A DNA stretch of 64,000 nt from an uncultured Pseudomonadota bacterium (GCA_902494875.1 CABUUO010000006.1:1-64000), one strand, 5' to 3'. Shown: positions 44,375 through 54,376, counted from the stretch's first letter. A program made the numbers and translations. Notes: a model not told the origin generated them from the sequence alone.

Positions 44375-47074
44375 CTAGGCACACTTGCTGCAGCAGTTGC
44401 CGTGTTTGGCACCGTCAACGGCCTTTTTCTGGCCTTTGTGCTTAACGGCAGCCTGAGCGGCAGCCAGACGGGCAACCGGTACGCGGAACGGAGAGCAGGA
44501 AACGTAATCCAGACCGACTTCGTCAAAGAACTCGATGGATTTCGGATCACCGCCGTGCTCACCGCAAACGCCCAGATGCAGATCCGGGTTGGTAGCGCGG
44601 CCTTCAACCGAAGCGCGGCGAACCAGTTTGCCGACGCCTTCAACGTCGATGGAAGCAAACGGATCGGCAACATAAACGCCCTTAGCGCGATATTCGTCAA
44701 GGATTGCACCGGTATCGTCACGGCTCATACCCAGAGTGGTTTGGGTCAGGTCGTTTGTACCGAAGCCGAAGAAGCCGGCCGTTTCCGCAATGTTTTCAGC
44801 CTGCAGGGCTGCACGCGGCAACTCAATCATGGTACCGACGAGGTAGTCAATCTTCTTGCCTTTTTCGGCAAATACTTTTTCAGCCGTTTCGTCGATTGTC
44901 GCTTTGACAATGTCCAGTTCTTTCTTGGAACCAATCAAAGGAACTTCGATTTCCGGAATAACCTTAATGCCGGCATCCTGACATTCGATAGCAGCTTCCA
45001 AAATGGCGCGGGTCTGCATTTCGGCAATTTCAGGATAGGTAACGGCCAGACGGCATCCGCGGTGACCAAGCATCGGGTTGGCTTCGTGCAAAGCAGCTGC
45101 ACGGTTTTTAACCTGTTCCAAAGTCATACCCATTTTATCGGCCAGTTCCTGCATTTCAGCATCGGTGTGCGGCAGGAATTCGTGCAAAGGCGGATCCAGC
45201 AGACGGACGGTAACCGGCAGACCGTTCATGATGGTGAACAGGTCTTTGAAGTCCTGTTTCTGATAAGGCAGCAGACGAGCCAGAGCCTTAACGCGGCCTT
45301 CCTTGGTGTCAGACAAAATCATGGCGCGCATGTCCGGAATTCTGTCGGCATCAAAGAACATATGCTCGGTACGGGCCAGACCGATACCTTCGGCACCGAA
45401 GTCAAGAGCCTGTTTGGCATCTTTCGGCGTTTCGGCGTTGGCGCGGACTTTCAGGGTGCGGATTTCGTCAACCCAGCTCATCAGTTTACCGAAGTTACCG
45501 GTCATTTCGACGTTAACGGTCGGAATTTCGCCTTCGATAATCTGGCCTTTGGCACCGTCCAGAGATACCCAGTCGCCTTCTTTGATAACTACGCCGGACT
45601 TAGTGCTCATGGTTTTGTTGGCATAGTTGATGGTAATGTCGTTAGAACCCGAAACGCACGGAGTACCCATACCGCGGGCAACAACGGCTGCGTGAGAGGT
45701 CATACCGCCGCGGGCAGTGATAACACCCTGAGAAGCGTGCATACCGCCGATGTCTTCAGGAGAAGTTTCGTTGCGGATAAGGATAACCTTTTCGCCTTTG
45801 GCAGCCCAGGCTTCAGCGTCTTCAGCATTGAAAACGGCACGACCGACGGCAGCACCCGGAGATGCCGGCAAACCGGTAGCGATAACGTTTTTCTTGGCTT
45901 TCGGGTCAAGCATCGGGTGCAAAAGCTGGTCAAGCTGTTCGGCACCGACGCGCATAATGGCTTCTTCTTTGTTCAGCATGCCTTCTTCAACCATTTCTAC
46001 GGCCATACGAACGGCGGCGGCAGCGGTGCGTTTACCGTTGCGGCACTGCAGCATCCAGAGTTTGCCGTGTTCAATGGTGAATTCCATATCCTGCATATCT
46101 TTGTAGTGAGCTTCCAGGTTGTTGCGGACGTCGACCAGTTCCTGATACAGGTGCGGCCATTTTTCTTCCAGAGAAGTACCGTCGCCTTTAGAAGCCATCG
46201 GCTGCGGCGTACGAATACCGGCAACAACGTCTTCACCCTGAGCATTTACCAGATATTCGCCGTAGTAGACGTTTTCGCCGGTAGCCGGGTCGCGGGAGAA
46301 GCAAACGCCGGTAGCGCAGTCGTCGCCGGCATTGCCGAAGACCATGGTCTGAACGTTAACGGCTGTACCCCAGTCGCCCGGAATGTTGTTCAGTTTGCGG
46401 TAAGTAATGGCGCGGTCAACCATCCAGGAGCCGAATACGGCGCCGATGCCGGCCCACAGCTGATCCCAGGGATCCTGCGGAACAACTTTGCCGAGTTTCT
46501 TGCCGATTTCTTTATATTCGTTAACCAGTTCTTTCAAATCTTCGGCAGTCAAATCCGTATCAGACTTGTAGCCTTTGGATTTTTTCATATTTTCCAGAGC
46601 TTCTTCATAGAGGTCCAGATCAGCGCCCAAAACCACGTCGGAGAACATCTGCAGAAAACGACGGTAAGAGTCGTAGGCAAATCTTTCGGAACCGGAAGCT
46701 TTAGCCAGAGCTTTAACGGTTTCATCGTTCAAACCGAGGTTCAGAACCGTGTCCATCATGCCCGGCATGGAAACGCGGGCGCCGGAACGTACGGAGAACA
46801 GCAACGGGTTGTTGGCATCGGCAAATTTTTTGCCCATGATTTTTTCAACGTCAGCAACGGCGGCTCTGACCTGATCCTTCAAATCTGCGGGATAGGTCTT
46901 ATTGTTGTTGTAATAATACGTACAAACTTCTGTTGTAACCGTAAATCCGGGAGGAACGGGCAAACCGACCTTGTTCATTTCAGCCAGGTTGGCACCTTTA
47001 CCGCCCAGGAGATTACGCATGCTGGCGTCGCCTTCGGCTTTGCCGTTTCCAAATGTATATACCCATTTACTCAT
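44375..47074 (-). CDS. ppdK: pyruvate, phosphate dikinase
   Basis: 899 residues covering the whole enzyme: the ATP-grasp N-terminus (GGKGANLAEMNKVGLPVPPGF), the phospho-His swivel domain (GGMTSHAAVVARGMGTPCV, with catalytic His in TSH), and the PEP/pyruvate barrel ending with GVCGEHGGDP. It interconverts pyruvate + ATP + Pi and PEP + AMP + PPi. In anaerobic bacteria it feeds gluconeogenesis or PPi-linked glycolysis. AAGGAG lies upstream of the ATG. The C-terminal tail ends in Cys-rich GNCCSKCA, an odd extension. A long open frame on the other strand is a shadow caused by codon bias. Confidence 0.97.
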   Translation of the reverse strand: MSKWVYTFGNGKAEGDASMRNLLGGKGANLAEMNKVGLPVPPGFTVTTEVCTYYYNNNKTYPADLKDQVRAAVADVEKIMGKKFADANNPLLFSVRSGARVSMPGMMDTVLNLGLNDETVKALAKASGSERFAYDSYRRFLQMFSDVVLGADLDLYEEALENMKKSKGYKSDTDLTAEDLKELVNEYKEIGKKLGKVVPQDPWDQLWAGIGAVFGSWMVDRAITYRKLNNIPGDWGTAVNVQTMVFGNAGDDCATGVCFSRDPATGENVYYGEYLVNAQGEDVVAGIRTPQPMASKGDGTSLEEKWPHLYQELVDVRNNLEAHYKDMQDMEFTIEHGKLWMLQCRNGKRTAAAAVRMAVEMVEEGMLNKEEAIMRVGAEQLDQLLHPMLDPKAKKNVIATGLPASPGAAVGRAVFNAEDAEAWAAKGEKVILIRNETSPEDIGGMHASQGVITARGGMTSHAAVVARGMGTPCVSGSNDITINYANKTMSTKSGVVIKEGDWVSLDGAKGQIIEGEIPTVNVEMTGNFGKLMSWVDEIRTLKVRANAETPKDAKQALDFGAEGIGLARTEHMFFDADRIPDMRAMILSDTKEGRVKALARLLPYQKQDFKDLFTIMNGLPVTVRLLDPPLHEFLPHTDAEMQELADKMGMTLEQVKNRAAALHEANPMLGHRGCRLAVTYPEIAEMQTRAILEAAIECQDAGIKVIPEIEVPLIGSKKELDIVKATIDETAEKVFAEKGKKIDYLVGTMIELPRAALQAENIAETAGFFGFGTNDLTQTTLGMSRDDTGAILDEYRAKGVYVADPFASIDVEGVGKLVRRASVEGRATNPDLHLGVCGEHGGDPKSIEFFDEVGLDYVSCSPFRVPVARLAAAQAAVKHKGQKKAVDGAKHGNCCSKCA

Positions 47075-47947
47075 GGTTTAATAAGCTCCTTAAGCTACTA
47101 AGTTAAAAACACAGCCAAAGGGGCAGATTCGCCCCTCTGACCAATTAATACTGCCGAGAATCTATAACAAAGATTCCGATTCTGGCAAGAAAAATATTCT
47201 CAAGCGTTCTCTAACCGACTCTTTATACACAATATTCTGCGATTCGCCCCATCTTTTCTCCGTCCCCTCTCTTTTATGTCATAATCTGTCATGTTGAGCT
47301 TGCCGAAGTATCTCAGCCTTACCACAACTGTCATCCTGAACGAAGTGAAGGGTCTCAGCCTTATTACATTGCCGAGCCCCTTCGACAGGCTCCGGGAAAC
47401 ATTAAAGCCCCCAAAAGTTAACAAAAAGGCAGCCAACCGCGTTTGCGCCGATTCGCCGCGAATCCGAATATCTTTGCGATTTAGACTCAATTTGGCCGGA
47501 AAAACCAAAATTAACCATTATTAAAATTTTGTTAAAGCAGAAAAAAATAGAAAATTTTCCTACGATATCTATTGCCACGCCTGCCAAAATATGCTACTAT
47601 AATTTTGTCAAACATATAATTTTATTCTATTACACTAGCAGCTAATCTTTACCTTTCAGGTATCGAAAAGAATATAATTATCAAACTGTTCAAATGGGTA
47701 AAAAAACGATTGTTTCAAATATTTATCGTTTTCATTTGTTCTTATGACATATTACGTTGGGAAGTTTGTACATCAGGATGACTTAGCTCTCTTTGTGTTA
47801 TAAAACTTTGAGGATAAAACCTTGTTGCCAGCCCACGCCTCTATATAACATTTTTCTCCGACCTAGCTTTGCTTAGGCTCTCCATATACAAAAGGACCTT
47901 CAAGTCCGCTAATAAACAAAAGTAAAAAAATAAAAAAAAATTTGCAT
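47075..47947. other. long intergenic region before the foreign lipoprotein genes
   Basis: No gene is seen in about 870 bases. It holds the ppdK promoter region, then a dispersed-repeat block (47,286-47,410, see repeat entry), and then an AT-rich leader of about 350 bases before the lipoprotein start, with small hairpins near 47,860-47,915. The last 30 bases before the ATG are almost only A and T and lack a Shine-Dalgarno site. Confidence 0.5.
47286..47351. repeat. 66-bp direct repeat, left copy
   Basis: This copy and the one at 49990-50055 agree at 64 of 66 positions. The element includes GAGCTTGCCGAAG and CATCCTGAACGAAGTGAAGG, words known from dispersed intergenic repeats of many bacteria. 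A degenerate second part (TTCGACAGGCTC) follows. The two copies bracket the first lipoprotein gene and the barrel gene. Confidence 0.85.
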
Positions 47948-48922
47948 ATGACTCAGAAAAAAGAATTTAGAGGAATGGCCAGCATATTGGTAGTCCTCGC
48001 AGCTTTGTTCGTTGTTCCGTTCTTCTTCGGTAGCTGTACATCAGATTACGATTTCGAAGAAGCTTTCGTACCCGAAAGAATATTGGTTCATGACACTATC
48101 CACATTCACACTGTGGATACAGTAATTAAAGAGGTAGAAAAAGAAGTTATCAAAACTGAATACATCACTGAAACAGTGTATGTAGACCGTATTGATACCG
48201 TCTTTGTTGAGGGTGAACCCCAATACATCACTGTACACGACACCGTGACCGTAACCAAGACCGTTGAGGTTCCTGTTTACATCACAGTACACGATACAGT
48301 TGAGGTAGTAAAAGAGGTTATCAAGTACAAAGAAGTAATTAAGTACGTTGACCGTGTTGATACCGTTTATCAAGACAGAGTTGACACTATTTACATCGAG
48401 GTACCTGTTAACCCCGGCAAACCTGATCCGGAACCTGAAGATCCTGACACTCCGGAAGAATGGGGAACCATCGACTGGGCAAAAACTCAGACTTACGGAG
48501 GTATCTCATGGACTTTTGACAATAACATGCAGCCTGTGCTGAATGCATCTGTCATTACGTCTAACGGCGTTGTTTCGTTCAACAGCGGGTCAGCATTTTT
48601 CTACAAATTTGACACGAGCAAACTTTCTGGCCGTCTCGGTGCTATTCCTACCGGAAACGCTTGGGTTCCTTCATATATAAATGTGAAGAAAAATCCGAAC
48701 TATTTCTGGGAATATGCGGGATTAAACGGTGTAACATACAATATGAACGGCGTTGAGATTCTCAAAACTGTTGATGTTGAACTGGAACGTCCGTTTATGA
48801 GCACCGGAAACGAGTACAACTATAACGAAGAAACCGGTAAAATGGTAATCGAGTACACCTATAAGGATCGTGCTGACGAGACCAAGACTGTAACTTTGTT
48901 TAACGGTACTTTCAGAAAGTAA
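47948..48922 (+). CDS. lipoprotein with beta-rich stalk and shared C-terminal domain
   Basis: 324 residues. A signal with lipid-anchor Cys30 is followed by TSDYDFEE, an acidic tag like the Bacteroidetes lipoprotein export signal that sends lipoproteins to the cell surface. Residues 45-160 are a stalk of repeating VHDTV, VDTVY and TKTVEVPV units with strict alternation of Val/Ile/Tyr and charged residues. A Pro/Glu/Asp linker (about 158-174) leads to a C-terminal domain (176-324) that begins with GGISWTFDNNMQPVLNA and is shared with the protein at 50408. The ATG at 47948 is preceded by A-rich sequence without a Shine-Dalgarno site; a TTG two codons upstream is an alternative. It is probably a surface fibre or adhesin of Bacteroidetes origin. 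Confidence 0.75.
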   Translation: MTQKKEFRGMASILVVLAALFVVPFFFGSCTSDYDFEEAFVPERILVHDTIHIHTVDTVIKEVEKEVIKTEYITETVYVDRIDTVFVEGEPQYITVHDTVTVTKTVEVPVYITVHDTVEVVKEVIKYKEVIKYVDRVDTVYQDRVDTIYIEVPVNPGKPDPEPEDPDTPEEWGTIDWAKTQTYGGISWTFDNNMQPVLNASVITSNGVVSFNSGSAFFYKFDTSKLSGRLGAIPTGNAWVPSYINVKKNPNYFWEYAGLNGVTYNMNGVEILKTVDVELERPFMSTGNEYNYNEETGKMVIEYTYKDRADETKTVTLFNGTFRK

Positions 48923-49050
48923 AAACTATCTCATCTTGGGGGACAGATTCGGCACCAGCCAGTCTGTCGCCCGGGATGTAAAACTAAAAAGGGCAGTTGC
49001 AGAGACCCTTCCCAGAATCCCTGCAGTATTATTCTAAAAAATAAGACAAT

Positions 49051-49818
49051 ATGAAAACAAAATATTTTTTCGCAATCGTTGTGTTGTTCTCTATAGTAGC
49101 TAATGTTTCAGCTCAGGATTTTGAGTATGAAACAAAGAGTTGCAAATTCACAAAGGAATACTTTGTGAATCCTTCTGAATGGGTGAAGACCCCTGAAGGT
49201 TATCTCCCGAAGGACGAGAATGCAGACCCGCTCATTGGTGAAAAAGCTGCGTTGTGTCAGGGCTTGTACCTGCGCTTTGCAGCCGGCATTGCCACTTCTG
49301 GTGATCTGACTATGCCCGAAGCAACCGCTTCTCTGGGTTATCAGTTCAACTTCAAACACCACGGCCCCATCGGAGCCAAGGTTGAAGCTATCGCCGGATT
49401 GGCACACACCAACGAGACCGCTTACAAGGATTTGATGGTGATTGAAAAAGGTCTTTCCTACAAGTTTGGTGGCCAGGTTGCCCTTGACTTCTGGAAGCAT
49501 TCCTCTTGGGGAATGAGTGTCTATGGTGGTGGTGGCGTTCAGTTCATCAACACTTCATTCGCCGCTAAGACCCTTGAGCAGACTGATGGAAAATTCCTGA
49601 AGTCTTCTTATCATGGTACCAGCTACTATGAAGGCGGCATAAGATTGAACAGAAACACTTTCGGTAAGACTTGGAGTCTTGGAGCCGGTGTTCAGGTTGT
49701 CAATACAACACACACCACATACACTTGCGGTGTGGTTACCCTGAGCGTTCAGCTTAACCGGACGAAAAAGTCTAAGCCGATTAAGTATTCCGACTATCTC
49801 CGGATTAAGGGATACTAA
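49051..49818 (+). CDS. secreted beta-barrel-like outer membrane protein
   Basis: 255 residues: a signal peptide cut after about residue 21 (VSAQD), a short Cys-containing N-terminal part, then a beta-rich region of amphipathic strands with aromatic ends (YLRFAAGIAT, ASLGYQFNF, YKFGGQVALDFW, WSLGAGVQVV). It resembles small outer membrane barrels of Bacteroidales. The leader is A-rich and lacks a Shine-Dalgarno site. It lies 128 bases after the first lipoprotein and before the second and may form their outer membrane partner; that is inference. Confidence 0.65.
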   Translation: MKTKYFFAIVVLFSIVANVSAQDFEYETKSCKFTKEYFVNPSEWVKTPEGYLPKDENADPLIGEKAALCQGLYLRFAAGIATSGDLTMPEATASLGYQFNFKHHGPIGAKVEAIAGLAHTNETAYKDLMVIEKGLSYKFGGQVALDFWKHSSWGMSVYGGGGVQFINTSFAAKTLEQTDGKFLKSSYHGTSYYEGGIRLNRNTFGKTWSLGAGVQVVNTTHTTYTCGVVTLSVQLNRTKKSKPIKYSDYLRIKGY

Positions 49819-49833
49819 AAAAATTATTTTCCA

Positions 49834-49870
49834 GAAGAGGTGCGGCCGTTTGGCTGCGCCTCTTCTTTCA
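49834..49870 (+). terminator. strong terminator of the barrel gene
   Basis: GAAGAGG (49834-49840) pairs with CCTCTTC (49859-49865), and the inner part is also paired (GCGGCC with GGCTGC), followed by TTTCATTTTT. Confidence 0.85.
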
Positions 49871-50407
49871 TTTTTAAACCGTCGCCGAAAATTGTCATAC
49901 CTTTTATAAAACAGCCATGTTGAGTGCCTTACCACAATGATCATGCTGAACAGAACGAAGTGCAGTCAAAGCATCCCGGCCGATAAAACCTGTCATGCTG
50001 AGCTTGCCGAAGCATCTCAGCCTTACCACAACTGTCATCCTGAACGAAGTGAAGGATAACATTTAACCCGTCGACAAGCTCAGGTTACCACGATACCTCT
50101 TACGCTAATTTTGTCAAAAATCGTTAAAAAAGCTTTTTCTTACAAATGTAATATAATTGTAACAAAAAAAGCACATAAGCCTATTGTTTTTTTGTCAAAA
50201 ATACTTTATAGTAAAATCCTATTTAATATCATTATATCATCAAATTACAAAGGGGCAGTAATTTCAATAAAAAATTACTCAGTATTATTTGACGGCCTTA
50301 AACAAAATATTCAGCAGAATCTTTTGTTTAAGTTACAGTAGAGATTTCTCGAAATTGTCCCTGCCGGCAAAATCTTCTAAAATTCATAATTTAAATATTT
50401 CAAAAAA
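49871..50407. other. intergenic region with repeats before the giant lipoprotein
   Basis: It holds repeat fragments at 49,924-49,975, the right 66-bp repeat, a second degenerate GTCGACAAGCTCAGG block and then an AT-rich leader of about 300 bases. No gene. The bases before the ATG at 50408 are A-rich, without a Shine-Dalgarno site. Confidence 0.5.
49990..50055. repeat. 66-bp direct repeat, right copy
   Basis: It is nearly identical (64 of 66) to 47286-47351 and in the same orientation, 2.7 kb apart. Recombination between the copies would remove the first lipoprotein and the barrel gene as a cassette. Confidence 0.85.
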
Positions 50408-53400
50408 ATGAAAAAAAGAAGTCCAATTAGAGGATTTGTGGTGAGCATCTTCACCTGCCTCGCAGTTTTGTTAAGCACTTTCATTTTCGCAGCCTGCACT
50501 TCAGACTACGATTTTGAAGAGCCCGAGACCCCGGAAACCCCCGGAGAAGAGAAGATCGATGTTGTGTTGACGCTGAACCACGATTGGAGCTACAACTCCG
50601 AAGAAGGAACAGCAGTTGATGCCCAGACAGCCAACGGTTCGATTTATAAGACCGTTGCAGGTAACAAGCAACACGTGGAAGACATCAGTCAACCCATCCC
50701 TGTCAATCTCAAATGGACACCGCTTGAGAAAAACAAACGCTCTACCCCTTACTTCCAAATTGACGGCCTGGGCCATTCGCACGGAGAAGCCAAGGAAGTA
50801 AGCCAGGAGAAAGTCGGTAACATCACCATGAAAACCTACGAACAGCAGTTCAAGGTGGAACTGGTCGGCAAAACCATCGACATTGACGTAAGCTACTACA
50901 TTCCCACCTACATGGGCTATGAAATGGTTTACACCGTGCCGGACAGTATTAAGCTGACTAACCAGACTGTTACCCAGCCCGAAGCAAAAACCCGCGCAAC
51001 CGTCGTTGTCGACGAAGAATTCCGCAATGACTTGGAGATGACTTTATATCGGACGCAATATCCGCTGAAAAAGGTCATTGAAGACAAGTTCATTATCCCG
51101 GCCGAGCTTATCTGCCCGGTTGAGAAGGAAGACATTCCCGACGGCGGCAAAATTGTCGAGGGGTCTGAAAAGTTCTATCCGCACCCGACCAAGCCCGACA
51201 CCTACGTGTCTGAATTGGACGCCATCATCTACTGGTCAATCACCGGTCAAAAAGAACAGCATTTCTACGTGGAATATGATGTCAAGCAAAGCATCTCCAA
51301 AGAACAGAAAATGACTGTGCCGACCATTGAAATCGGCTATCCGAAGATTGAGGCAACCAACGTTGTCACCAGCGATGAATATGAAAAAGAAGCGTTTAAG
51401 GATTATAAGTTCACCAAGACCGAAACCGAGTGGACCAACACTTGGAGCAACGGTTTCAAGGACAAAATAAACTCTTCTTACGAGAAAGCGGACGCCTATC
51501 TTGAAGGCGTAAAACTTTTCGAAATGCCTTGGGGCCTGCACGAATTCTCCTACAATAAAACAGACATATTGTCCGAAAAGGAAGTCACCGAAGACCAGAT
51601 TGTGTACACCGATTACAACACCAAACTGAATTTCTTCGGCAAATTCGGCCGCAAAGATTATGACAAATATGCTTGTGATCTCGCAGCCGAGCAAGAGTTC
51701 CGCGTTAAGAAAGGCGATGAACCTCAGCCCGGAAACGATGAACTGGTAAGCTGGAAGGTAGACAAACACCTCAACGATGAAGGCACCTTGTCAACCTTGA
51801 CCTTCCATCTGGTTTATTCAGAATCCGGTCCGCGCGATTCCGTCGCCACTCAGGAACTTAAGCATTGGACCAAAACTTCGGAAAAACGTCGTTTTATTAA
51901 GAGCAGCCACGGTTTGACGCTTTTGAATGCCGCAGAGCCCAAAGTTCTGAGCACCGAAAGCTACGAAAACGAGAAAGGCCACCACATCACTACCATTGAA
52001 CGTGAACACAACTTCACTTATTCTCAGGATATTACCGACCAGGTAATATCCGGATATCAGGAAGTTTATACCATGTTCCGCGGCGAAAAAGTGGAATTCC
52101 TCACCAGCAAACCGGTCATTTCCGCAAGCGGCATCTCAGAGACCGACAAGGGAGAAGTTGAAGACGGCGGCGAAAAGTACAACCGTAAAAACTATGTTCT
52201 CAAATATAAAGAGAACTATAGTAAAAAGGTAAACGCACTGAGCGCCGAAGTTGACATTGACGTAAAGAAAACCGCAGTTCCAGAAGAGCTTATCAGTTAT
52301 ACCTATGACCGTAAGTTTAATGTGAATACCGGCGTTTCTCAAATCATCTTCCACCTGAAGTACAAACTTCAGGGCGACATTGACTCTATTGCCTCGCAAA
52401 AACTTGCACATAAGGTCACCATCCACGGAAACCAGCACTTCTATTCTGATCAGAAGCTGGCTCTGAGCGATGCCAAAGACCCGGTGCGCAAGAGCGAAAC
52501 CAGAACCGAAAACGGCAACACCGTTACCAAACACACCGATACCTACAGCTTCGGCTACAACCTCTTCACCGGGGCTAACGTTGAAGAATATGAGACGGCA
52601 TACACCACTTTCCGCGGCGAGAAAATAGAATTCATCTCCCCGGTTCCGGTAATGTCTCATGTCGGCATCGATGCCAAGGACGGCGGCGTTGTTAAGGAAG
52701 GAAACGTAGAATATGATCGCACGATCTACACGGTCAAGTACAAAGACTTGTACTATGAAGTGTCTACGCCCTATTCGGCAACCGTTAACGTCGATAAAAA
52801 ACGCGAAGCGGTAACCCGCACCTTCTGGGAAGCAAGAGACAAAAAGCGCGTGTACTACGATGAGAAGCATCAGAAAGTCTCCTTTACGTTATACGAGGAG
52901 TTTTCCGATGGTTCCAAGAAGAATACCAACTATGAGAAGATTGTCGACGCCTTTGGCGAAGCACAAACCCGCCAGACCGTCAAGCTTTCAAGCGAAAAAC
53001 TTGAGTTCCAGAGCTTAACGGCCAAAACCGCGGCCCAAAACACTTCTCAGGATGGTAACTGGCACCTGACAACAGTCAAAACACCGTACGTTGACGCCTA
53101 TCAGGGCTTGACCGCCAACTTCTGGTTCACTGCGACTGCCGCTACCTATCAGGACGGCGAAGTCAAGGTTGAATTTGAAGCTCCGACCAGCACCTACGCC
53201 AATGCAGGTTTCACCAACCCCTGGCTCTCAAAAATTACGGAAAACGGAAAAGACTACAATCGCTACGATTGTGACATCAATATCAAAATAACCAATCTGG
53301 GTCATGACTATTCTCTGACTCACGAGGCTTATGTTGACGTTCTGATTCCGGAAGTAACAAGAACCAAGTGGGAAGCCCAAAACAAGAAACGCGAGTATTA

Positions 53401-54376
53401 CAACGAGCGCCAACAGAAAGTTTCCTTCACTCTGCATGAAGAATTTTCTGACGGCACGACCAAAGATACGCCGATAGAAAAACTTGTTGACGCGTTTGGC
53501 GAGGCTCAGCCAAGACAGACTGTTACCCTCTCTTCTCAGAATCTGGTCTTCCAGTCTCTGAGCGATAAGACACCGAGCAGATCCAGCCGCCAGGAAGGCA
53601 ACTGGGCTTTGACCGTATACAAGACCCCGTATGTTGACGCATATCAGGGCCTGACTGCAAACTTCTGGTTCACGACTACCGCCGCCGTTTACAAAGACGG
53701 TGATATCGTTGTCGACTTTGAAGCGCCGCAGAGCACATACAGCAACGCCGGATTTACCAATCCCTGGTATCAGGAAATCAGCAAGGGCAATGAAAAGTAC
53801 AATCGTTATGACTGCGATATAAACATTAACATTAACAATCTGGGTCACACTTACAACCTGACTCACGAAGCTTACGTTGATGTTTACATCACGCCGACCC
53901 CGGACATCAACGATCCGGTAGACTGGAACAAAACGCAGGCCTACGGAGGCATATCTTGGAGTTTTGATAACAATATGAACCCTGTTCTGCAGGCAACGGT
54001 TATCACAACCAATAACAAGATTATCGTATTTAACAGCGGCAATCACTACGATTACAGCTTTGACACGAACAGCATCTCCGGACGCTTAGGCGCTATTCCC
54101 GTCGGTTCCGGCTGGGTTCCGTCTTACATTAACGTCAAGAAAAACCCGAACATCTTCTGGGAATATGCCGGACTTAACGGCAGCACCTACAACATGAACG
54201 GTGTTGATATCTTGAAGAACGTTAATGTTGAACTTGAACGCCCGTTCCTTGCTAACGGAACCGAATATCAGTTCAACGAAAAGACCGGACGAATGATCAT
54301 CAAGCACACTTACACCGACCGCTCAGACAAGCAGGTCACCGTAACTCTGTTTGACGGATACTTCGCAGTTAACTAA
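50408..54376 (+). CDS. giant lipoprotein with repeated Ig-like-sized domains and shared C-terminal domain
   Basis: 1,322 residues. The signal ends at Cys30, followed by TSDYDFEE, the same tag and Cys position as in the protein at 47948. Then come a unique beta-rich region (about 45-445), four related repeats of about 180 residues (447-626, 627-803, 804-983, 984-1168) and the C-terminal domain (1169-1322) that starts DPVDWNKTQAYGGISW and matches the smaller lipoprotein over its full length. Repeats 3 and 4 are closest to each other (both with YVDAYQGLTANFWF, YNRYDCDIN and LTHEAYVDV). The build is that of a long surface rod with a tip. No catalytic motif is seen. Start: A-rich, no Shine-Dalgarno site. 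Confidence 0.78.
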   Translation: MKKRSPIRGFVVSIFTCLAVLLSTFIFAACTSDYDFEEPETPETPGEEKIDVVLTLNHDWSYNSEEGTAVDAQTANGSIYKTVAGNKQHVEDISQPIPVNLKWTPLEKNKRSTPYFQIDGLGHSHGEAKEVSQEKVGNITMKTYEQQFKVELVGKTIDIDVSYYIPTYMGYEMVYTVPDSIKLTNQTVTQPEAKTRATVVVDEEFRNDLEMTLYRTQYPLKKVIEDKFIIPAELICPVEKEDIPDGGKIVEGSEKFYPHPTKPDTYVSELDAIIYWSITGQKEQHFYVEYDVKQSISKEQKMTVPTIEIGYPKIEATNVVTSDEYEKEAFKDYKFTKTETEWTNTWSNGFKDKINSSYEKADAYLEGVKLFEMPWGLHEFSYNKTDILSEKEVTEDQIVYTDYNTKLNFFGKFGRKDYDKYACDLAAEQEFRVKKGDEPQPGNDELVSWKVDKHLNDEGTLSTLTFHLVYSESGPRDSVATQELKHWTKTSEKRRFIKSSHGLTLLNAAEPKVLSTESYENEKGHHITTIEREHNFTYSQDITDQVISGYQEVYTMFRGEKVEFLTSKPVISASGISETDKGEVEDGGEKYNRKNYVLKYKENYSKKVNALSAEVDIDVKKTAVPEELISYTYDRKFNVNTGVSQIIFHLKYKLQGDIDSIASQKLAHKVTIHGNQHFYSDQKLALSDAKDPVRKSETRTENGNTVTKHTDTYSFGYNLFTGANVEEYETAYTTFRGEKIEFISPVPVMSHVGIDAKDGGVVKEGNVEYDRTIYTVKYKDLYYEVSTPYSATVNVDKKREAVTRTFWEARDKKRVYYDEKHQKVSFTLYEEFSDGSKKNTNYEKIVDAFGEAQTRQTVKLSSEKLEFQSLTAKTAAQNTSQDGNWHLTTVKTPYVDAYQGLTANFWFTATAATYQDGEVKVEFEAPTSTYANAGFTNPWLSKITENGKDYNRYDCDINIKITNLGHDYSLTHEAYVDVLIPEVTRTKWEAQNKKREYYNERQQKVSFTLHEEFSDGTTKDTPIEKLVDAFGEAQPRQTVTLSSQNLVFQSLSDKTPSRSSRQEGNWALTVYKTPYVDAYQGLTANFWFTTTAAVYKDGDIVVDFEAPQSTYSNAGFTNPWYQEISKGNEKYNRYDCDINININNLGHTYNLTHEAYVDVYITPTPDINDPVDWNKTQAYGGISWSFDNNMNPVLQATVITTNNKIIVFNSGNHYDYSFDTNSISGRLGAIPVGSGWVPSYINVKKNPNIFWEYAGLNGSTYNMNGVDILKNVNVELERPFLANGTEYQFNEKTGRMIIKHTYTDRSDKQVTVTLFDGYFAVN

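Noticed and set aside
44204..47101. 965-codon open frame on the plus strand opposite ppdK
   Set aside because: It is the mirror of a highly biased, strongly conserved gene. It has no ribosome site, no recognisable domain, and ppdK is certain on the other strand.
47590..47940. Bacteroidetes-type promoter (TTTG and TAnnTTTG) before the lipoprotein gene
   Set aside because: TAATTTTG occurs at 47600, but without a TTTG at the right distance upstream, and about 340 bases before the start. Not sufficient.
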